Assembly: GCA_036257565.1 (NCBI GenBank) | Contig: DATAFH010000063.1 | Location: 13,601 to 77,600 of the forward strand | DNA: 64,000 bases | Direction of reading: 5' to 3' | Origin: DASSUW01 sp036257565 | GTDB lineage: Bacteria > Actinomycetota > Thermoleophilia > Solirubrobacterales > Solirubrobacteraceae | Shown: piece after piece, positions 61,353-64,000 of the stretch | Position numbering within the stretch: the first letter of the stretch is position 1 | Layout: each line of letters starts with the position of its first letter | Position numbers and translations under genes: made by a program | The notes under the pieces: model-generated | Told to the model about the DNA's origin: nothing | Database searches by the model: none | The model's input: only the letters and a program-made list of their open reading frames with translations

Positions 61353-62264
61353 GTGCCGCCCGCGAAGCGCCTGGATGTCGAGATCGACGGCCGCCGGCTG
61401 TCGCTCTCCAACCTCGACAAGCTGATGTACCCCGCGGCGGGCTTCACGAAGGGCCACGTGATCGACTACTACACGCGCGTGGCGCCGGCGCTGCTCCCGC
61501 ACCTGCGCGGGCGGCCGATCACCCTCAAGCGCTACCCCGACGGCGTCGAGGGCCCCCACTTCTACGAGAAGCAGTGCCCGTCGCACCGGCCGGAATGGGT
61601 GCGGACCGCGCGGGTCGACAGCAGCCGCTCGCGCAGCGGCAGCATCGACTTCTGCGTCGTCGACGACCTGGCGACGCTCGTCTGGCTCGCCAACCTGGCG
61701 GACCTCGAGCTGCACACCTCGCTGGCGCGCGCCGAAGGGTACGGGAGCCCGACCATCCTGGCCTTCGACCTCGACCCCGGGCCGCCCGCCACGGTCGTCG
61801 AGTGCGCGCGGGTCGCGCTCGAGCTGCGCGACATCTTCGAGCACCTCGGCGTGCAGGCGTTCGCCAAGACCTCGGGCTCGAAGGGGATGCAGGTCTACGT
61901 GCCGCTCAACACGCCGACGACCTACGAGGAGACGAGCGGCTTCGCCCGCGCGCTGGCGCAGCTGCTCGAGCGCCGCCATCCCGACCTCGTGTTGTCGGAG
62001 ATGACGCGGGCCAAGCGCGCCGGCAAGGTGTTCGTCGACTGGAGCCAGAACTCGCGGCACAAGACGACGGTGTCGGTCTACTCGCTGCGCGCGCTTGCCG
62101 AGCCGACCGTGTCGACGCCGCTCAGCTGGGACGAGGTCGAGGCCGCGAGCGACCCGGACGAGCTCGTGTTCCGCGCGCCGGACGTGCTCGAGCGCGTGGC
62201 CGAGCACCGAGATCTGTTCGCCGGGGTCGTCGAGCTCGAGCAGCGACTGCCAGAAGCGGTATAA
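61353..62264 (+). CDS. LigD-type polymerase (primase-polymerase of end joining)
   Basis: This 303-aa archaeo-eukaryotic primase-family polymerase fills gaps with ribonucleotides during end joining. It opens with LSNLDKLMYPAAGFTKGHVI and has LKRYPDGVEG and FYEKQCPSHRP. The catalytic pair is Asp139/Asp141 in LAFDLDPGPP. KTSGSKGMQVYVPL and a third acid in KVFVDWSQN complete the site. It is encoded apart from the ligase (50234). GTG 61353 is the start. It follows the anti-sigma gene closely and precedes a small zinc-binding-like protein. Confidence 0.93.
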   Translation: MPPAKRLDVEIDGRRLSLSNLDKLMYPAAGFTKGHVIDYYTRVAPALLPHLRGRPITLKRYPDGVEGPHFYEKQCPSHRPEWVRTARVDSSRSRSGSIDFCVVDDLATLVWLANLADLELHTSLARAEGYGSPTILAFDLDPGPPATVVECARVALELRDIFEHLGVQAFAKTSGSKGMQVYVPLNTPTTYEETSGFARALAQLLERRHPDLVLSEMTRAKRAGKVFVDWSQNSRHKTTVSVYSLRALAEPTVSTPLSWDEVEAASDPDELVFRAPDVLERVAEHRDLFAGVVELEQRLPEAV

Positions 62265-62271
62265 CGGCGCC

Positions 62272-62448
62272 ATGGACCTCGAAGAGCGCACCCTCGACGA
62301 CACGCTCGAGATGACCTGCTCGGTATGCGGCGCCCGGCTCACGGGCCAGGAGATCGAGGCCGCCCGCGAGACGGGCGGCCCCTTCCTGTGCGGCGTCCAC
62401 GCCCGCGAGGAGCTTCCGGCGGCCGAGCCGCCGGACGACGCCGCCTAG
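62272..62448 (+). CDS. Small protein with CxxC and C-x-x-H (putative zinc-binding)
   Basis: This 58-aa acidic protein contains CSVCGARL and FLCGVHARE, spaced 20 residues apart, enough for one zinc site. No family is recognised. It lies 7 nt after the LigD polymerase gene, so it may be cotranscribed with it. Its TAG shares CTAG with the stop of the convergent transketolase. Confidence 0.6.
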   Translation: MDLEERTLDDTLEMTCSVCGARLTGQEIEAARETGGPFLCGVHAREELPAAEPPDDAA

Positions 62449-63653
62449 CTCGGCGCCCTCTCACGGACGACCCTGCGGGCGGCGGCGGCGATCGCCTCGG
62501 CGTCGATGCCCGCCTCGTGCAGCAGCTCCTGCGGGCTGCCGGAGCCCGGCATCTCGCGCACCGCGAGCTTGGTGACCGGCGGCCGGTCGGGCGTGTCGGC
62601 GAGCGCCTCGAGGACCGCGTCGCCGAGGCCGCCCTCGGGCCAATGGTCTTCGACGGTGACGATCGCGGAGCAGTCGCGAGCCGCGGCGCGCACCGCCTCG
62701 GCGTCGATCGGCTTGATCGAGTAGCAGTCCAGGACGCGGGCGCTCACGCTCTCGCCCTCGAGCGCCTCCGCCGCGCGGTCGGCCTCGTCGACTGTGATCC
62801 CGCAGGCGATGATCGCCACGTCCGCCGCGTCCTCGCCACGCGCGACGCGGCTGCCGCCGATCGACACCGGCTCGTCGGCCGGCGTGCGCACCGGCGTCTT
62901 GCCCCGCAGTGTGCGCAGGAAGCAGATCCCGGGCGTGTCCGCCAGCGCCTCGACCAACGCCGCGGTCTGGTTCGCGTCGCTCGGGTGCAGCACGGTCGAG
63001 CCGTGGATGGCGCGGAACGACGCGATGTCCTCGAGCGCCATCTGCGACGGCCCGTCCTCGCCGATCGAGACGCCGGCGTGCGAGCCGCTGAGCCGGATGT
63101 TCGCCCGCGAGATCGCGCCCATGCGGACGAAGTCGTACGCGCGCGAGAAGAACGCCGCGAACGTCGATGCGAACGGGACCCAGCCGCGCACCTGCATCCC
63201 GATCGCGGCGGCCACGAGCTGCTGCTCGGCGATGAACATCTCGAAGTAGCGGTCCTCGTGGGCGGCGCGGAAGTCCTCCGAGTGCGTGGAGTTCGAGACC
63301 TCCCCGTCGAGCGCCACGACGTCGCCCCGGCGCGTGCCGAGCGCGGCCAGCGACTCGCCGTACGCCTTGCGCGTGGCCACCTCCTCGCCGAGGTCCCAGC
63401 GCGGCATCTCCGCGTCGCCGCTCTCGAACCGGTACGGCGTGCCGCCCGGCGGCCGCGCGACCTCGACCTTCAGATCCCGTTCCCCGCCGAGCTCCTGGAT
63501 CGCGGCGTCGGGGTCGTCGAGCGGCTTGCCGTGCTTGTCCGGCAGGTCCTCGACCGCTCTGACGCCGCGGCCCTTCTTCGTGCGGGCGACGATCGCCGAT
63601 GGGCGGCCCTCGGTGGCCTCCGCCTCGGCGTAGGCCGCCTCGATCCCGTCGAC
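62445..63653 (-). pseudogene. Transketolase lacking its N-terminal half
   Basis: Reading leftward from about 63653, the frame gives the end of the TPP domain (EAAYAEAEATEGRPSAIVAR and TKKGRG). The pyrimidine-binding domain follows (EVATRKAYGESLAALG, FEMFIAEQQLVAAAIG, LSGSHAGVSIGEDGPSQMAL), then the C-terminal domain (SIKPIDAEAV, EDHWPEGGLGDAV). About 400 residues remain of roughly 600. Upstream of 63653 the same frame runs antisense to a second transketolase fragment, so the N-terminal TPP-binding part and start are missing. As it stands it cannot make a whole transketolase. Confidence 0.85.
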
Positions 63654-64000
63654 GTCGCGAAGCCGGAGTTCGAGGGCGAGCCGCACGTGTTCGAGACCGG
63701 GGCGCTCGAGCTGCCGACATACGAGCTGGGCGAGGAGGTCGCGACGCGCAAGGCGTACGGCGAGTCGATCGCCGCGCTCGCGAACCTCCGCGGCGACGTC
63801 GTCGCACTCGACGGCGAGGTCTCCAACTCGACCCACTCCGAGGACTTCCGCGCGGCGCACCCGGACCGCTACTTCGAGATGTTCATCGCCGAGCAGCAAC
63901 TGGTGGCGGCCGCGATCGGGATGCAGGTGCGCGGCTGGACGCCGTTCGCGTCCACGTTCGCCGCGTTCTTCTCGCGCGCGTACGACTTCGTCCGCATGGG
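63654..64000 (+). CDS. Transketolase fragment, no start, runs off the window
   Basis: Plus-strand frame from 63654 reads VAKPEFEGEPHVFETGALE then ELPTYELGEEVATRKAYGES and continues to FAAFFSRAYDFVRMG at the window end. Over 98 aligned residues I count 10 differences from the minus-strand copy (about 90 percent identity). It begins mid-protein with no start codon or ribosome site, and needs an N-terminal half of about 300 residues. The join to the minus-strand copy is at CGACGTCG (63651-63658), an 8-bp palindrome. Confidence 0.85.

Noticed and set aside
63660..63899. Upstream extension of the minus-strand transketolase frame
   Set aside because: It is the antisense of the plus-strand transketolase fragment; its translation is unrelated to transketolase.

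Overview
The window comes from a very GC-rich, monoderm-type actinobacterium. Almost every third codon position is G or C, GTG starts are frequent, and genes are packed with 1-4 nt ATGA/GTGA overlaps. The gene set (several SigB/SigF-type sigma factors with RsbW/STAS regulators, AddAB-type nuclease-helicase, Ku/LigD end joining, an actinobacterial xylose isomerase, a c-di-AMP riboswitch) fits the Thermoleophilia/Solirubrobacterales area. That placement is an inference, since no rRNA or marker comparison was possible. No tRNA, rRNA, CRISPR array, transposase or prophage was recognised.

Layout. 1-6606: a c-di-AMP (ydaO-type) riboswitch ahead of a secreted M23 peptidase, then lgt and the aspartate-family genes lysA-hom-thrC-thrB. 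6606-15384: a 189-bp palindromic element, then an L,D-transpeptidase lipoprotein, an orphan ParA, an FHA protein, small proteins, a penicillin-binding protein, a MarP-like membrane protease and topoisomerase III. 15385-16318: non-coding arrays of 28-bp and 29-bp repeats on either side of an orphan 103-aa gene. 16319-22992: addB-addA. 22944-32285: YihY, an ANTAR regulator, two SigB-type sigma factors, anti-sigma kinases and STAS proteins, an ABC ATPase and a HAD phosphatase.

32361-42284 is a tightly coupled nine-gene operon: carbamoyltransferase, a glycosyltransferase-GmhB-type phosphatase fusion, two GT9 (heptosyltransferase-type) enzymes, two further glycosyltransferases, GmhA-type isomerase, HldE-type kinase/adenylyltransferase and a short-chain dehydrogenase. 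Together they predict synthesis of an ADP-heptose-type donor and a carbamoylated, heptose-containing glycan. This is unexpected in a monoderm and is the strongest candidate for an undescribed system here.

42290-50169 holds stress functions (CsbD, SpoIIE phosphatase, ferritin-like protein, Crp-like regulator, a primary-type sigma factor and another anti-sigma/STAS pair). 50234-62264 is a DNA-end-joining island: LigD phosphoesterase-ligase, Ku, topoisomerase IB and a separate LigD polymerase. It is interleaved with aldo-keto reductase, CDGSH, haem-oxygenase-like, glutamate-cysteine-ligase-like and xylose isomerase genes, two more STAS/anti-sigma modules, a third SigB-type sigma factor and a stand-alone sigma region-4 protein.

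The window ends in an anomaly. A 5'-truncated transketolase on the minus strand meets, head to head at about 63654, a second, roughly 90 percent identical transketolase fragment on the plus strand that leaves the window. This is either a real inverted rearrangement between paralogues or a chimeric assembly join.
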